64,000 nt of DNA from Rhodobacteraceae bacterium EL129 (GCA_900313005.1 ONZJ01000002.1:1566996-1630995); one strand, 5' to 3'; counted from the first letter of the stretch, positions 39,118 to 48,356 are shown. Notes: generated by a model from the letters alone, not told the origin. Numbers and translations: made by a program.

Positions 39118-39771
39118 ATGCCCGAGGTAATATTTGCAGGCCCAGAGGGTCGCCTTGAAGGTCGCTACCACCCGCAAAAGGAACGTGACGCACCGATCGC
39201 CATCGTGCTGCATCCGCATCCTCAATTTGGCGGAACGATGAACAACAAGGTGGTCTACAACCTGCATTATGCGTTCTACAACATGGGCTTTACCGTTTTG
39301 CGGTTCAATTTCCGGGGCGTCGGCCGCAGCCAGGGGGAGTACGATCAGGGCGTGGGCGAGCTTTCGGATGCGGCTTCGGCACTGGATTACCTGCAGTCCA
39401 TGAACAACAACTCCAAGCACTGCTGGGTCGCAGGTTTCAGCTTTGGGGCATGGATCGGCATGCAACTTCTGATGCGTCGGCCCGAAATCACGGGTTTTAT
39501 TTCCGTGTCGCCACCCGCCAATATGTATGACTTCTCGTTTCTGGCACCCTGCCCGTCTTCCGGGTTGATCATTAACGGCACCAATGACCGCGTGGCACCA
39601 CCGGCAGATACCACTGCGCTGGTCAACAAGCTGCACGAGCAGCAGGGGATCACGATCACCCATCAAGAAGTAGAAAGTTCGGGCCACTTCTTTGAAGAGC
39701 CACACATGGACACGATGATTGATTCAGTCACCGGCTACGTCAAACGCCGCCTCACGGAGACCACGCGATAA
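39118..39771 (+). CDS. Alpha/beta hydrolase
   Basis: 217 residues with VLHPHPQFGGTMNNKVVYNL, LRFNFRGVGRSQGEYDQGVGE, nucleophile elbow GFSFGAWIG (Ser in GFSFG), and a late INGTNDRVAPPADT acid and ESSGHFFEEPH histidine, so the triad is complete. This is the small hydrolase group often annotated as dienelactone-hydrolase-like; its substrate is unknown. The stop overlaps the next gene by one base. Confidence 0.85.
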   Translation: MPEVIFAGPEGRLEGRYHPQKERDAPIAIVLHPHPQFGGTMNNKVVYNLHYAFYNMGFTVLRFNFRGVGRSQGEYDQGVGELSDAASALDYLQSMNNNSKHCWVAGFSFGAWIGMQLLMRRPEITGFISVSPPANMYDFSFLAPCPSSGLIINGTNDRVAPPADTTALVNKLHEQQGITITHQEVESSGHFFEEPHMDTMIDSVTGYVKRRLTETTR

Positions 39772-40019
39772 TGGGTGTCACAGAAGACCTTGCGGATGCT
39801 TTGGCCATTGACGTCATCAAGGCGATGGACGTCATGGGTGATGAAGAGCTGGTTAATGAGGTGGCCCTGTTGATGGGGGCCACGTCTCAGACCGCGGAAG
39901 AAGCGTTTTTGACGGCCGTGCGCGTGCGCCGTTCAAACATCAAGGCGCGCGAGTTTTTGATGCAGAAACTGAAGAAGTTCAAAGCCGAGCAAGAAGCCAA
40001 GCAAAAGACCGACGAGTAG
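39771..40019 (+). CDS. Small helical protein coupled to the hydrolase
   Basis: 82 residues starting MGVTEDLADALAIDVIKAMD and ending with a Lys/Glu-rich helix LKKFKAEQEAKQKTDE. No family recognised; no membrane span. Its ATG overlaps the hydrolase stop by one base (TAATG), so it is made together with it. A terminator follows. Confidence 0.65.
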   Translation: MGVTEDLADALAIDVIKAMDVMGDEELVNEVALLMGATSQTAEEAFLTAVRVRRSNIKAREFLMQKLKKFKAEQEAKQKTDE

Positions 40020-40043
40020 ACTTACCCGTCGGTCACCTGTCAG

Positions 40044-40063
40044 AGGGCATCAACTGCCCTTTT
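40044..40063 (+). terminator. Short terminator after the hydrolase pair
   Basis: AGGGCA (40044-40049), five-base loop, TGCCCT (40055-40060), then TTT. It lies 25 bases after the stop at 40019 and before the convergent YceI gene. Confidence 0.5.
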
Positions 40064-40077
40064 GTATCTGCGCGACC

Positions 40078-40659
40078 TTATTCGGCTTTTTCAGCTTCGA
40101 TTGAAATCATGATCTCAATCTCGTCGCTGACCGCTGGCGCGAAATTTCCCAAACCAAAATCGGACCGAAGGATCGTGGTGCTGGCGTCAAATCCCGCCCA
40201 GGCCTTGCCCTTCATCGGATGATCACCCGTCTGGTTAAGCTTGGCGTCCAGGGTCACAGATTTGGTCATGCCGTTTACAGTCAGATCGCCCATGATCTTG
40301 GCCGTATCATCGCCGGTCACTTCAATACCGGTTGAGGCGAAGGTGATCGTTTCACCGCCTTTTGCGTCAAAGAAGTCAGGCGACATAAAGTGATTAAAGC
40401 GCCCTTCCCAGCCTGTGAACAATGAATCCAACGGCATAGATACATTGACGGAGGATGCGGATGGGTCCTCCTGGTCAAACATGATCTCACCTTCAAAGCC
40501 CGAAAACATGTTCCATGTGGTCGAATAGCCAAGGTGGTTGTACGAGAACAAGACCTGGCTATGGCTCGCGTCGAGCATATATTTTTCAGGTGCGGCGACA
40601 GCCGATGTGGCAAGTGTCGTGGCGGCGGCAATGGCGGCGGCATAAGCGAAATGTTTCAT
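40078..40659 (-). CDS. YceI family periplasmic protein
   Basis: 193 residues from ATG 40659 (AGGGA upstream). A Sec signal ends AVAA. The lipocalin-like fold shows LDASHSQVLFSYNHLGYS, FDQEDPSASSVNVSMPLDSL, HFMSPDFFDAKGGETITFAS and FGLGNFAPAVSDEIEIMI. YceI proteins bind isoprenoid lipids in the periplasm. Stress-related in E. coli; role here unknown. Confidence 0.9.
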   Translation of the reverse strand: MKHFAYAAAIAAATTLATSAVAAPEKYMLDASHSQVLFSYNHLGYSTTWNMFSGFEGEIMFDQEDPSASSVNVSMPLDSLFTGWEGRFNHFMSPDFFDAKGGETITFASTGIEVTGDDTAKIMGDLTVNGMTKSVTLDAKLNQTGDHPMKGKAWAGFDASTTILRSDFGLGNFAPAVSDEIEIMISIEAEKAE

Positions 40660-40794
40660 CATCACGTCCCTAATCATGGAATTTTAAGATGGGACATAGT
40701 GCGCGCAGCCTCAGCTGCGGGGCAAGTGGGTACAGATAAACATATTGTGTGTATCGGTGAACATTCGCCGATGCCCTAGATCGGGCCGCCTGCG

Positions 40795-41301
40795 TTAGCC
40801 AGAAATTTGCAATGCAGACCTGACGGCGGCCTCCGCAGCTTTGTTTGGCATTGGCACAGACATGATCAATTGCCCAGTTTCATCACGTGCGGACAGCAAC
40901 CGGTCTTTTAGGGTCACGTCCGTCAGACTATCCATCGCGTGGCAGGCTGAAACATAAGGCTTATCGTTGCTGTCTCGCTTCAACACTCGGATTTCGCGTG
41001 TTGCTGTGTCGATCTGTATTTCTGGCGCGTCCGACGACTTGCGGGCGGAAAAAATGAACATCGCGCCCAAGCCCAGCATCACAACGGAAACAAGCAATTT
41101 GATCAGTTGCATCGCCGAATCCCCTGGATCAACGGGCACCAGCCACAAACCAAAGGCCGAGATGGATAGAGCCGATCCAAAGAAGATGCGCCCCGCATGG
41201 TTCACACCACTGGAATTCTTGATGGTTTCACGCAAAGCTTTGGCGTGATCATACTCGGTGGATTGCCCCATTTCGGGGTGCGTATCAGAGGTTGCAGCCA
41301 T
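40795..41301 (-). CDS. Unknown membrane protein with two helices
   Basis: 168 residues. A charged N-terminus is followed by two membrane spans (FFGSALSISAFGLWLVPV; LIKLLVSVVMLGLGAMFIFS) and a soluble tail EIQIDTATREIRVLKRDSND. The tail recalls PH-like domains but no family is claimed. It is single and divergent from rpsF, 266 bases away. Confidence 0.55.
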   Translation of the reverse strand: MAATSDTHPEMGQSTEYDHAKALRETIKNSSGVNHAGRIFFGSALSISAFGLWLVPVDPGDSAMQLIKLLVSVVMLGLGAMFIFSARKSSDAPEIQIDTATREIRVLKRDSNDKPYVSACHAMDSLTDVTLKDRLLSARDETGQLIMSVPMPNKAAEAAVRSALQISG

Positions 41302-41567
41302 TGCTTTTGTCCTTCACTTAGAAGCCTGTCCTGTTAAGAGGATCATCTTGCTGAAAAGCGACCAGAATTGGGCAACTGCAAGGAGATTGCTTGCCGTTTT
41401 AATACAGGCTTAACGATTGGGGCCTGCCCCCTTGCCCTGTGGGCTCATCCGTCGTATACGCCACCGTCCTTTCGCAGTTTTTATGAACCGCGCAGTCTCT
41501 CGTGGATGGGTCGCGGAAGGATCAGGCCCTCCTATGAAATGCGCCTTGACAGAAATGGAATACCCTC

Positions 41568-41921
41568 ATGTCTCTTTATGAGCATGTCTTTATCTCGCGT
41601 CAGGACCTGTCCAACACGCAAGCTGAAGGCCTTATCGAACACTTTGGTACTGTCCTTGCCGACAATGGCGGCAAACTCGTGGATCACGAGTATTGGGGCG
41701 TTAAAACCATGGCCTATAAAATCAACAAGAACCGCAAGGGTCACTACGCCTATCTGCGCACCGATGCCCCAGCGGCGGCCGTGCAAGAGATGGAGCGCCT
41801 GATGCGTCTGCATGATGATGTGATGCGTGTGCTGACCATCAAAGTGGACGAGCACGCTGAGCTCCCTTCGGTTCAAATGCAAAAACGTGACGAACGCGGC
41901 GACCGCCGCGAGCGCCGCTGA
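41568..41921 (+). CDS. rpsF: Ribosomal protein bS6
   Basis: 117 residues: YEHVFISRQDLSNTQAEGLI, DHEYWGVKTMAYKINKNRKG, HYAYLRTDAP and the tail KRDERGDRRERR. It binds 16S rRNA with bS18. It is first in the rpsF-rpsR-rplI operon. The 266-base leader upstream holds no gene; CATCC (41446) and GGATG (41514) could pair in the mRNA leader. Confidence 0.98.
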   Translation: MSLYEHVFISRQDLSNTQAEGLIEHFGTVLADNGGKLVDHEYWGVKTMAYKINKNRKGHYAYLRTDAPAAAVQEMERLMRLHDDVMRVLTIKVDEHAELPSVQMQKRDERGDRRERR

Positions 41922-41947
41922 TTAACCTGAAGAAAGGACCCTAAGTT

Positions 41948-42175
41948 ATGGCTGCAAAACCATTTTTCCGCCGTCGCAAAGTGTGCCCCTTCTCAGGTGA
42001 GAACGCGCCCGCAATCGACTATAAAGACACGAAACTGCTGCAACGCTACATTTCTGAGCGTGGAAAGATCGTGCCTTCCCGTATCACCGCTGTATCCGCC
42101 AAGAAACAACGTGAGCTGGCCAAAGCCATCAAACGCGCTCGTTTCCTGGCTCTGCTGCCCTACGCTGTGAAATAA
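41948..42175 (+). CDS. rpsR: Ribosomal protein bS18
   Basis: 75 residues with [37 protein letters not shown] and [14 protein letters not shown]. It pairs with bS6 in the small subunit platform. It lies 26 bases after rpsF and has a good AGAAAGGA site. Confidence 0.98.
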   Translation: MAAKPFFRRRKVCPFSGENAPAIDYKDTKLLQRYISERGKIVPSRITAVSAKKQRELAKAIKRARFLALLPYAVK

Positions 42176-42185
42176 GGAGAGAAAC

Positions 42186-42830
42186 ATGCAAGTTATCCTT
42201 CTTGAACGCGTCGCAAAGCTTGGCCAGATGGGCGAAGTCGTGGACGTCAAACCGGGGTATGCCCGGAATTTCCTGCTGCCACAGGGTAAAGCTCTGTCTG
42301 CCTCGGCGCAGAACGTTGCGGATTTCGAAACCCGCAAGTCACAGTTGGAAGCTCAGAACCTTGAGACCAAGAAAGAAGCCGAAGCGATGGGTGAAAAGCT
42401 GGAAGGCCAGCAGTTCATCGTGATTCGCCAGGCCTCTGACGCTGGCTCGCTGTATGGTTCGGTTTCGACCCGTGATGCCGCAGATGCCGCCACTGAGGCT
42501 GGTTTCACCGTGGATCGCAAGCAGGTCGCTCTGACCAGCCCGATCAAGGAACTGGGCCTGCACGACGTGATCATCACGCTGCACCCAGAGGTGGACGCCA
42601 CAATCCAATTGAACGTCGCCCGGTCCCCAGAAGAAGCCGAGCTGCAAGCCTCGGGTAAAACCATTCAGGAATTGGCAGCGGAAGAAGAAGAAGCGGCTGA
42701 ATTCGAAATTGCCGAACTCTTCGAAGACATTGGCGCCGCCGCGGATGATGACGACGAATTGGCCGCTGCTGTGGCCGACGATGCAGATGCATCTGATGAC
42801 GCCGCTGATGAGGCCTCCGACGAGGACTAA
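42186..42830 (+). CDS. rplI: Ribosomal protein bL9 with long acidic tail
   Basis: 214 residues; E. coli bL9 has 149. The N-domain ([37 protein letters not shown]) and C-domain ([20 protein letters not shown]) are standard. The extra 40 or so residues are Asp/Glu/Ala-rich ([18 protein letters not shown]), a tail seen in other alphaproteobacterial bL9. Confidence 0.97.
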   Translation: MQVILLERVAKLGQMGEVVDVKPGYARNFLLPQGKALSASAQNVADFETRKSQLEAQNLETKKEAEAMGEKLEGQQFIVIRQASDAGSLYGSVSTRDAADAATEAGFTVDRKQVALTSPIKELGLHDVIITLHPEVDATIQLNVARSPEEAELQASGKTIQELAAEEEEAAEFEIAELFEDIGAAADDDDELAAAVADDADASDDAADEASDED

Positions 42831-42850
42831 TTCGTCGCAAAGTATGCAAA

Positions 42851-42882
42851 AGGCCGCCTGAATGTTCGGGCGGCCTTTTTTT
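42851..42882 (+). terminator. Terminator of the rpsF-rpsR-rplI operon
   Basis: AGGCCGCC (42851-42858) pairs with GGCGGCCT (42869-42876) around 10 bases, followed by seven T. It lies 20 bases after the bL9 stop codon. Confidence 0.9.
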
Positions 42883-42992
42883 GTGACCGAGAAATGTCGA
42901 CAGTTGTGTGGATAAGATGCTATATACCCTATGCGGGAGCTCGAGGTCTATTTTTGGGCGACCGTCGCGTGGGGGCGCCCTATTTGGGGACG

Positions 42993-43017
42993 AGGTATGG
43001 ATGTAGGTACGATACCT
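42993..43017. promoter_or_regulatory. Inverted repeat upstream of luxR
   Basis: AGGTAT (42993-42998) and ATACCT (43012-43017) are perfect arms 13 bases apart, 80 bases before the luxR start. The arms recall lux-box half sites (ACCT...AGGT) but the spacing is larger than the classical 20-base box. Candidate regulator site. Confidence 0.4.
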
Positions 43018-43097
43018 GCTGTTTTGCGGGCACACCCACATTGGGTGAGTGATAGACTCGAAAGGCCATGCGCCTTTCGGTCTGATGGGGTGCAATC

Positions 43098-43799
43098 ATG
43101 GAATTGATTGATCTCGCCGCCACCCCCGAAGGTCGCAACGATTTTGTCGGATTTTTAGAGAATATCTGCTCGACTATGGATCTGGACTACGCGTCCTATG
43201 CTTCGGCCAATCCGGTCAGTGGCAAGGTTGTGGCGTTCACCACATATCCTGACCCTTGGCGCGATCACTATATGCAGCAAAATCTGCATCTGAGCGACCC
43301 TACTCTACACACAGCCGCCCGGTCGATTGCCCCTGTAGATTGGGGCCGTCTGGATGAGTCTGATGCCTTCAACAAGGTTTTTAATCAGGCCAGTGATTTC
43401 GGGTTGCCCAGCATCGGGATGACTATTCCCATCCGTGGTCCATACGGTGAGACGGGATTGTTCAGTGTAACCTCCGGAGCAAGCGTCAGAGATTGGGGTT
43501 TACTAAAACGCAAGATTATCGCCGACCTGCAACTGAGTGCAGTCTATATGCACGACCGTGTTATGAAATCAGATCGCCTTTTGGATATTTTGCGTCATCC
43601 GGCCCTGTCGGCGCGCGAGAAGGAAATATTGCAATGGGTTGCCGTTGGAAAATCCCAGCAGGATGTCGGAGATATTTTGTCGATTTCTCCTCGCACAGTG
43701 GAGGTTCATCTTAGATCGACGCGCCACAAACTCAGCGTTTTGACCACCCCTCAAGCGGTAGGACGCGCGGTCAGCATGGGCTTGATCTATCCTGGTTAG
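43098..43799 (+). CDS. LuxR-type quorum-sensing regulator
   Basis: 233 residues. The autoinducer-binding domain has the conserved Trp54, Tyr58, Asp67-Pro68 and Trp82 (PWRDHYMQQNLHLSDPTL), matching the ligand pocket of TraR/LuxR. The C-terminal GerE HTH is LSAREKEILQWVAVGKSQQD then SISPRTVEVHLRSTRHKL. It should bind an acyl-homoserine lactone and control transcription. It is followed 164 bases later by the luxI gene on the same strand, so sender and receiver are paired. Confidence 0.93.
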   Translation: MELIDLAATPEGRNDFVGFLENICSTMDLDYASYASANPVSGKVVAFTTYPDPWRDHYMQQNLHLSDPTLHTAARSIAPVDWGRLDESDAFNKVFNQASDFGLPSIGMTIPIRGPYGETGLFSVTSGASVRDWGLLKRKIIADLQLSAVYMHDRVMKSDRLLDILRHPALSAREKEILQWVAVGKSQQDVGDILSISPRTVEVHLRSTRHKLSVLTTPQAVGRAVSMGLIYPG

Positions 43800-43910
43800 C
43801 TATTTTTTTACGGTTTTTGACGGCGGATTCTCGCCTGAAAACCCTGTTTTTTGACCTTTCCCCTTAAATCGCGGTCCTAAATACGGGATTTCCCCAATAT
43901 CGCGATGCCT

Positions 43911-43946
43911 CAGCTCTGCTAAAGTTTTCGTAGAGTTAAAGAGCTG
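43911..43946. promoter_or_regulatory. Inverted repeat in the luxI leader
   Basis: CAGCTCT (43911-43917) and AGAGCTG (43940-43946) are perfect 7-base arms separated by 22 bases, ending 17 bases before the luxI ATG. It could be a regulator site or a leader hairpin close to the ribosome site GGGGA. Confidence 0.4.
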
Positions 43947-43963
43947 TATAGGGGACCTCAGCC

Positions 43964-44758
43964 ATGATCGTTGTTGTAGACGCAATAAACAAAGACAAAT
44001 TCACACACATCCTTGACGATATGTACAAACTCCGCGCGCGGGTCTTTCAGGACCGCATGGGCTGGGACGTCAAGGTTACCAACGGTCGCGAAATGGATGA
44101 GTTCGACGAGCTGGATCCGGCCTATGTCATTAGCCTTGATGACGATATGAATGTCATTGGGTGCGCACGTTTGCTGCAAACCACGGGCCCGCACATGTTG
44201 TCTGATGTCTTCTTTGATATTCTGGACGGCGAACCACCACTGCGAAGTGCCTTGATCTGGGAAAGCACGCGGTTCTGCGTGGACAGGGATCGTCTTGGCA
44301 AGGGTGTGGCGAAGAACTCTGTTTCCTATGCCACTGCCGAGCTGATGGTCGGAATCATGGAATATGCCCGCGAATCGGGTATCAGCGACATCATCACGGT
44401 CATTGACCCAGTGATGGACCGTGTGATGAAACGCTCGGACAACGCGCCTTATGACTATGTTGGTAAAACAGCCGATATGGGTAAGGTCAAAGCATTGGCA
44501 GCCCTTGTGGACTGCACAGACGAGCGGATCAACAAAGTGCGGGCTTTTGCCGGTATCGAAGGCGAGATCTTCCTGCCCGAAAAAGCTGTGGCCGAAGCCC
44601 ATCAGGACAAAGACCTGGCCATGATGGAAACGGAACTGAAAACCTACATCGAAGAGCAATTAACTGCCGCCACCACGGAACGTGAACGCTCGGATGCTAT
44701 CGCTTTGAAGGAAGCGATCGGCGAGATGCTTCGTACGCGACGGATGAGTGACGCCTGA
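43964..44758 (+). CDS. LuxI-type acyl-homoserine lactone synthase
   Basis: 264 residues, longer than the usual 200-220. All eight family invariants are present: Arg24, Phe28, Trp34, Asp45, Asp48, Arg69, Glu100 and Arg103 (RARVFQDRMGW, IGCARLLQTTGPHML, IWESTRFCV). It joins an acyl group from acyl-ACP to S-adenosylmethionine. The extra C-terminal helix (from about 215; TYIEEQLTAATTERERSD) is of unknown use. A strong terminator follows. Confidence 0.93.
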   Translation: MIVVVDAINKDKFTHILDDMYKLRARVFQDRMGWDVKVTNGREMDEFDELDPAYVISLDDDMNVIGCARLLQTTGPHMLSDVFFDILDGEPPLRSALIWESTRFCVDRDRLGKGVAKNSVSYATAELMVGIMEYARESGISDIITVIDPVMDRVMKRSDNAPYDYVGKTADMGKVKALAALVDCTDERINKVRAFAGIEGEIFLPEKAVAEAHQDKDLAMMETELKTYIEEQLTAATTERERSDAIALKEAIGEMLRTRRMSDA

Positions 44759-44826
44759 CCCCCAACGGACGTTACTTCGACCCCATCGGGACCTGACCAG
44801 CCCGATGTTTCCAACGCAAACGAAGA

Positions 44827-44859
44827 GGGCCGCCCCTGGCAGGGCGGCCCAAATTTTTT
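44827..44859 (+). terminator. Terminator after luxI
   Basis: GGGCCGCCC (44827-44835), loop CTGGCA, GGGCGGCCC (44842-44850), then AAATTTTTT. It lies between convergent luxI and tig and has its T run on the plus strand. Confidence 0.85.
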
Positions 44860-44881
44860 AGTCCAGCGTTGCAGCTGATTG

Positions 44882-46213
44882 TTACATGTCTTCCAGGGCT
44901 TCGACGGCCTTTTGCAGATCGTCTTTGCTGATCTCTTTTTCAGTCACCTTCGCCTGTTCAAAGGCGAAATCGACAACTTTGTCTTCAAAGATCGGGGCGC
45001 GCAGCTGTTGCTGCATTCCGGGGTTGGACTGCACGTATTCAAAGAACTCACGCTCCTGGCCAGGATACTGGCGCGCCTGCTCCATTACAGCCTGGCTCAT
45101 CTCCTGATCGCTGACTTCCACTTCGGATTTGCGGCCCAGTTCGGCCAGTAAAAGACCCAGACGCACACGGCGTTCGGCCAGTTCGTTGTGTTCTTTAGTG
45201 GCTTCGATTTCAGGATGATCGTGGCCCTGCACATCAGGGTTTTCTTCGTGCCAAAGCTGATGCGCGATCTGCTTGGCTTCCATTTCAACCATGGTGGGCG
45301 GCAGCTCAAAGCTGACCTTTTTATCAAGCGCATCCAACAGGCTACGTTTCATCACCGCACGCGCGGCACCAGAGTATTCCATCTCCAGGCGCTCGGAAAT
45401 CTGGCCTTTCAGGGCGGCCAGATCTTCTGATCCGAACTTTTGTGCCAGATCATCATTGATCTCTGCAGCCACAGGCTCTTTTACGGCCTTGATCGTGCAA
45501 TCGAACACGGCTTCCTTGCCGGCCAGATGCTCAGCCTGATAATCCTCGGGGAATGAGACGGTTACGGCTTTCTCTTCACCGGCCTTCACGCCTACCAGTT
45601 GTTCTTCATATCCAGGGATAAAGCTGTTGGAGCCCAAAACCAGCGGATAATCTTCAGCAGCACCACCGTCAAACGGCTCGCCATCCACTTTGCCAACAAA
45701 GTCAAAGGTGACCTGATCGCCGTCTTTGGCTTTGGAGCCTTTCTTGCGATCTTTGAAGTCTTGCGCGTTCTCAGCAAGGTTCGCCAGCGCTTCGTCCACT
45801 GCCGCTTCATCGGCTTTGACAACCAGCTTTTCCAGCTTGATCTTGCTCAGATCAATCTCGGGCACTTCGGGCAATGCCTCGTAAGACATTTCCACCTCGA
45901 CATCATCGCCCTCTTTCCAATCTTCATTGGTCATCTTGACCGCAGGTTCCGCCGAGGGGCGCTCACCGCTGTCCTCAAAATGCTTGGACATGGCGCCATC
46001 CACAGCTTCTTGCATGGCTTCGCCCAGCACGCGTTGACCAAACTGCTTTTTCAGCAATGGCAGCGGCACTTTGCCTTTGCGAAAACCTTTCAGCTCCACT
46101 TCAGGCTGCGCTTCTTTCAGCTTTTCCAGAACTTTGTCGTCCAATTCCTTGGCACTCAGCACCATTTTATAGGCGCGCTTCAGACCCTCATTCAGGGTTT
46201 CGGTGACCTGCAT
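44882..46213 (-). CDS. tig: Trigger factor chaperone
   Basis: 443 residues in the standard order: ribosome-binding domain with [17 protein letters not shown], PPIase (FKBP-like) domain with [20 protein letters not shown], and the long helical chaperone domain ending [14 protein letters not shown]. It holds new chains at the ribosome exit. Single gene; tRNA-Thr lies 134 bases upstream on the same strand. Confidence 0.97.
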   Translation of the reverse strand: MQVTETLNEGLKRAYKMVLSAKELDDKVLEKLKEAQPEVELKGFRKGKVPLPLLKKQFGQRVLGEAMQEAVDGAMSKHFEDSGERPSAEPAVKMTNEDWKEGDDVEVEMSYEALPEVPEIDLSKIKLEKLVVKADEAAVDEALANLAENAQDFKDRKKGSKAKDGDQVTFDFVGKVDGEPFDGGAAEDYPLVLGSNSFIPGYEEQLVGVKAGEEKAVTVSFPEDYQAEHLAGKEAVFDCTIKAVKEPVAAEINDDLAQKFGSEDLAALKGQISERLEMEYSGAARAVMKRSLLDALDKKVSFELPPTMVEMEAKQIAHQLWHEENPDVQGHDHPEIEATKEHNELAERRVRLGLLLAELGRKSEVEVSDQEMSQAVMEQARQYPGQEREFFEYVQSNPGMQQQLRAPIFEDKVVDFAFEQAKVTEKEISKDDLQKAVEALEDM

Positions 46214-46347
46214 TGTCGTCCTCTCATATGCATCGGGCCGCAGAGGCGTCTGCGGCGGTCAAAATCAGTGGCCCTTCTAGGGCTGCACAAGGAGCGATGC
46301 AAGCTGGTTTCAGCATATGCGAACAATGATTTTGACATTTTGAGGAA

Positions 46348-46423
46348 TGGTGCCCCCACACGGACTCGAACCGCGGACCTACTGATTACAAATCAGTTGC
46401 TCTACCAGCTGAGCTATAGGGGC
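46348..46423 (-). tRNA. tRNA-Thr (anticodon UGU)
   Basis: On the minus strand GCCCCTA pairs with TGGGGGC, the anticodon arm ACTGA-TTTGTAA-TCAGT gives UGU, the T arm is CCGCGGTTCGAGTCCG, and an A discriminator is followed by encoded CCA. It reads ACA threonine codons. Confidence 0.97.
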
Positions 46424-46833
46424 TGAGACGGCTTGCGTCACTTCTGGTCATGGGGCCGAAGCGCCATGTGATGTGCCATATGCCAAAGCTTGAGTTCTGT
46501 TGCAACTGATTAAATGCGGGTTTTTTCACATTCCTGAGACGGTTGGGTTTTTGCGACAATGTCCGGGCAATGAGACCGACGATGTCAGTGACGCTGAGAC
46601 GCCTTAAATCGCGACTACGGCACCCCTTTTAACCGGAAAATGTGTGTCAATGCCTGAGCTTTTGCTGGGCCGTCGGGCTTGCCGGCTCATTTTTGCTTCA
46701 GAATAATGTATACAGCCGATTTACCATAGCATCGCCCCAGCCTCGCCTTATATGCGGCCAAAAATCCGGTTTAATACAGCATTAAAGGCCTATATCAAAA
46801 AAATTGGCCGAATATTGAGAGCTGGATCGCAAC
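46424..46833. other. Gene-free stretch between tRNA-Thr and the sulfotransferase-like gene
   Basis: 410 bases, A+T-richer than average, no convincing reading frame. It must hold the tRNA promoter (minus strand) and that of the next gene (plus strand). GCCG at 46669 and CGGC at 46683 followed by TCATTTTT could form a weak hairpin. Confidence 0.4.
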
Positions 46834-47712
46834 ATGCAAGTCGTCATACACGCAGGCGCCCACATTACAGACGAAGACCGCTTGGTGAACACGTTGATCA
46901 TCAACCGCGATATGCTGGCCGACAACGGGACCAATATCCCGCATCCTGGCGCCTATCGAAAGTTGATTCGGGACGTATTGCAGAATGCTCAGCACGGGGG
47001 TGGTACCAGTGATCAAGCCCGTGACGTCCTGCTTGACGCCATTCTAAAGGGGGACGCGCAAGATCGGTTGGTTCTGTCAAACCCCGGCTTTTTTGGCACG
47101 CCGAAAATGGCTGTCTCTGACGGAAAGCTCTACAATGCTGCTGAACGACGGCTAAGCGCGCTCAATGAGATTTTTCCTCGGGACGACGTTGAATTGTTCC
47201 TTGCCATCTGTAATCCCGCGACATTTCTGCCCGCGATCTATCAAAAAACGCCCTTCGGATCATTCAACGACTTCATGCGCGATGTGGATCCGCGCTCGGT
47301 GCGGTGGTCGGATATGATATCGCGGGTGCGGGACGCGCATCCAAGCCTGTCTATCACCGTCTGGTGCAATGAAGATTTGCCGATGGTCTGGTCGCAGGTT
47401 CTGCGGGAAATGGCGGGGCTTGATCCCACTGTGGATATCGCGGGTGAATACACCTTATTGCGCGAAATCATGACAGACGTGGGTCTGAAGCGCTTCAAGG
47501 CCTATGTCCGCTCGCATCCGAATATGTCTGAAATTCAGAAACGCCGGGTGATCTCGGCCTTTCTCGACAAGTTCGCCAAGGAAGATGCGATAGAGGAAGA
47601 GCTCGATATTCCCGGCTGGACGGAAGAGATGATTGATGAGCTCACCGATATCTATGACGAGGATCTCTATACGATCCAGCGCATACCTGGCATCAACGTC
47701 ATCACGCCGTAA
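46834..47712 (+). CDS. Sulfotransferase-like protein lacking the nucleotide loop
   Basis: 292 residues. The N-terminus VVIHAGAHITDEDRLVNTLI with NRDMLADNGTNIPHPGAYRK follows the start of sulfotransferase-like proteins (hiGahKTGTT, then nR.~L...Gi..P). The KTGTT phosphate loop is replaced by ITDED. The rest (LSNPGFFGTPKMAVSDGKLY, SITVWCNEDLPMVWSQVL) has no clear motif. If the relation is right, it probably does not bind PAPS in the usual way. No operon partner. Confidence 0.5.
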   Translation: MQVVIHAGAHITDEDRLVNTLIINRDMLADNGTNIPHPGAYRKLIRDVLQNAQHGGGTSDQARDVLLDAILKGDAQDRLVLSNPGFFGTPKMAVSDGKLYNAAERRLSALNEIFPRDDVELFLAICNPATFLPAIYQKTPFGSFNDFMRDVDPRSVRWSDMISRVRDAHPSLSITVWCNEDLPMVWSQVLREMAGLDPTVDIAGEYTLLREIMTDVGLKRFKAYVRSHPNMSEIQKRRVISAFLDKFAKEDAIEEELDIPGWTEEMIDELTDIYDEDLYTIQRIPGINVITP

Positions 47713-47724
47713 ACCGCGCGTGCG

Positions 47725-47982
47725 TTACATTCCAAGCGCTTCTTTATACATATCCAATACGGCTTCTTCTTCGGCGATGTCGTCCTTGTCGCGTTTGCGA
47801 AGCGAAATCACCTTGCGCAGGACTTTGGTGTCATAACCGCGGGCCTTGGCTTCGGCCATCACCTCTTTTTGCTGATCGGCCACGTCTTTCTTCTCGGCTT
47901 CCAGACGCTCAAAGCGCTCGATGAACTGGCGCAGCTCATCGGCTGTTACACGGTAGCTGGTGTCGGTCACGCTGTCGTTCAT
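47725..47982 (-). CDS. gapR: GapR-family (DUF2312) nucleoid protein
   Basis: 85 residues from ATG 47982. TADELRQFIERFERLEAEKK, VMAEAKARGYDTKVLRKVIS and LRKRDKDDIAEEEAVLDMY match Caulobacter GapR, a small coiled-coil protein that clamps over-twisted DNA ahead of replication and transcription. The length (89 in Caulobacter) agrees. Convergent with the 292-residue gene, 12 bases apart. Confidence 0.88.
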   Translation of the reverse strand: MNDSVTDTSYRVTADELRQFIERFERLEAEKKDVADQQKEVMAEAKARGYDTKVLRKVISLRKRDKDDIAEEEAVLDMYKEALGM

Positions 47983-48124
47983 CTTGGGCCTCATCTGCAA
48001 GCTGGTTTGAAGCCCCGTCCTACCCAAGCCCGCAGGCCGCTGCAAGACGGGACTTGCAGCTTACCTTGAAACTGCGCTGCAACTGGGCTAGGCGACACTC
48101 ACTTTGCTGCAGGAGGCACGAGCG

Positions 48125-48340
48125 ATGGAAGTTTTAGTGTGGATCGGCGCATTGGTGTCGCTGATCGGTCTGTTCGGCTTGGTGTGGTGCATCGTCGTCG
48201 TGTGGAAAGCAAAAAAGGCGGGGTTGAGTGATGAAGAGCTCAAAACCAGCATTCAAAAAGTCATGCCGCTGAACACCGGTGCGCTGTTTCTGTCTGTGAT
48301 CGGGTTGATGATCGTGATCCTGGGGATTGCCTTTAGCTGA
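48125..48340 (+). CDS. Small two-helix membrane protein
   Basis: 71 residues from ATG 48125 with AGGAGG 8 bases upstream. Two membrane helices (VLVWIGALVSLIGLFGLVWC; NTGALFLSVIGLMIVILGIA) flank a basic loop KAKKAGLSDEELKTSIQKV. No named family is recognised. It is convergent with the FadB-like gene. Confidence 0.65.
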   Translation: MEVLVWIGALVSLIGLFGLVWCIVVVWKAKKAGLSDEELKTSIQKVMPLNTGALFLSVIGLMIVILGIAFS

Positions 48341-48356
48341 TCAGTTTTGCCCCGCG

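Noticed and set aside
42574-43095. Minus-strand frame over bL9 end and luxR leader
   Set aside because: Runs through a strong terminator and is very Arg/His/Pro-rich.
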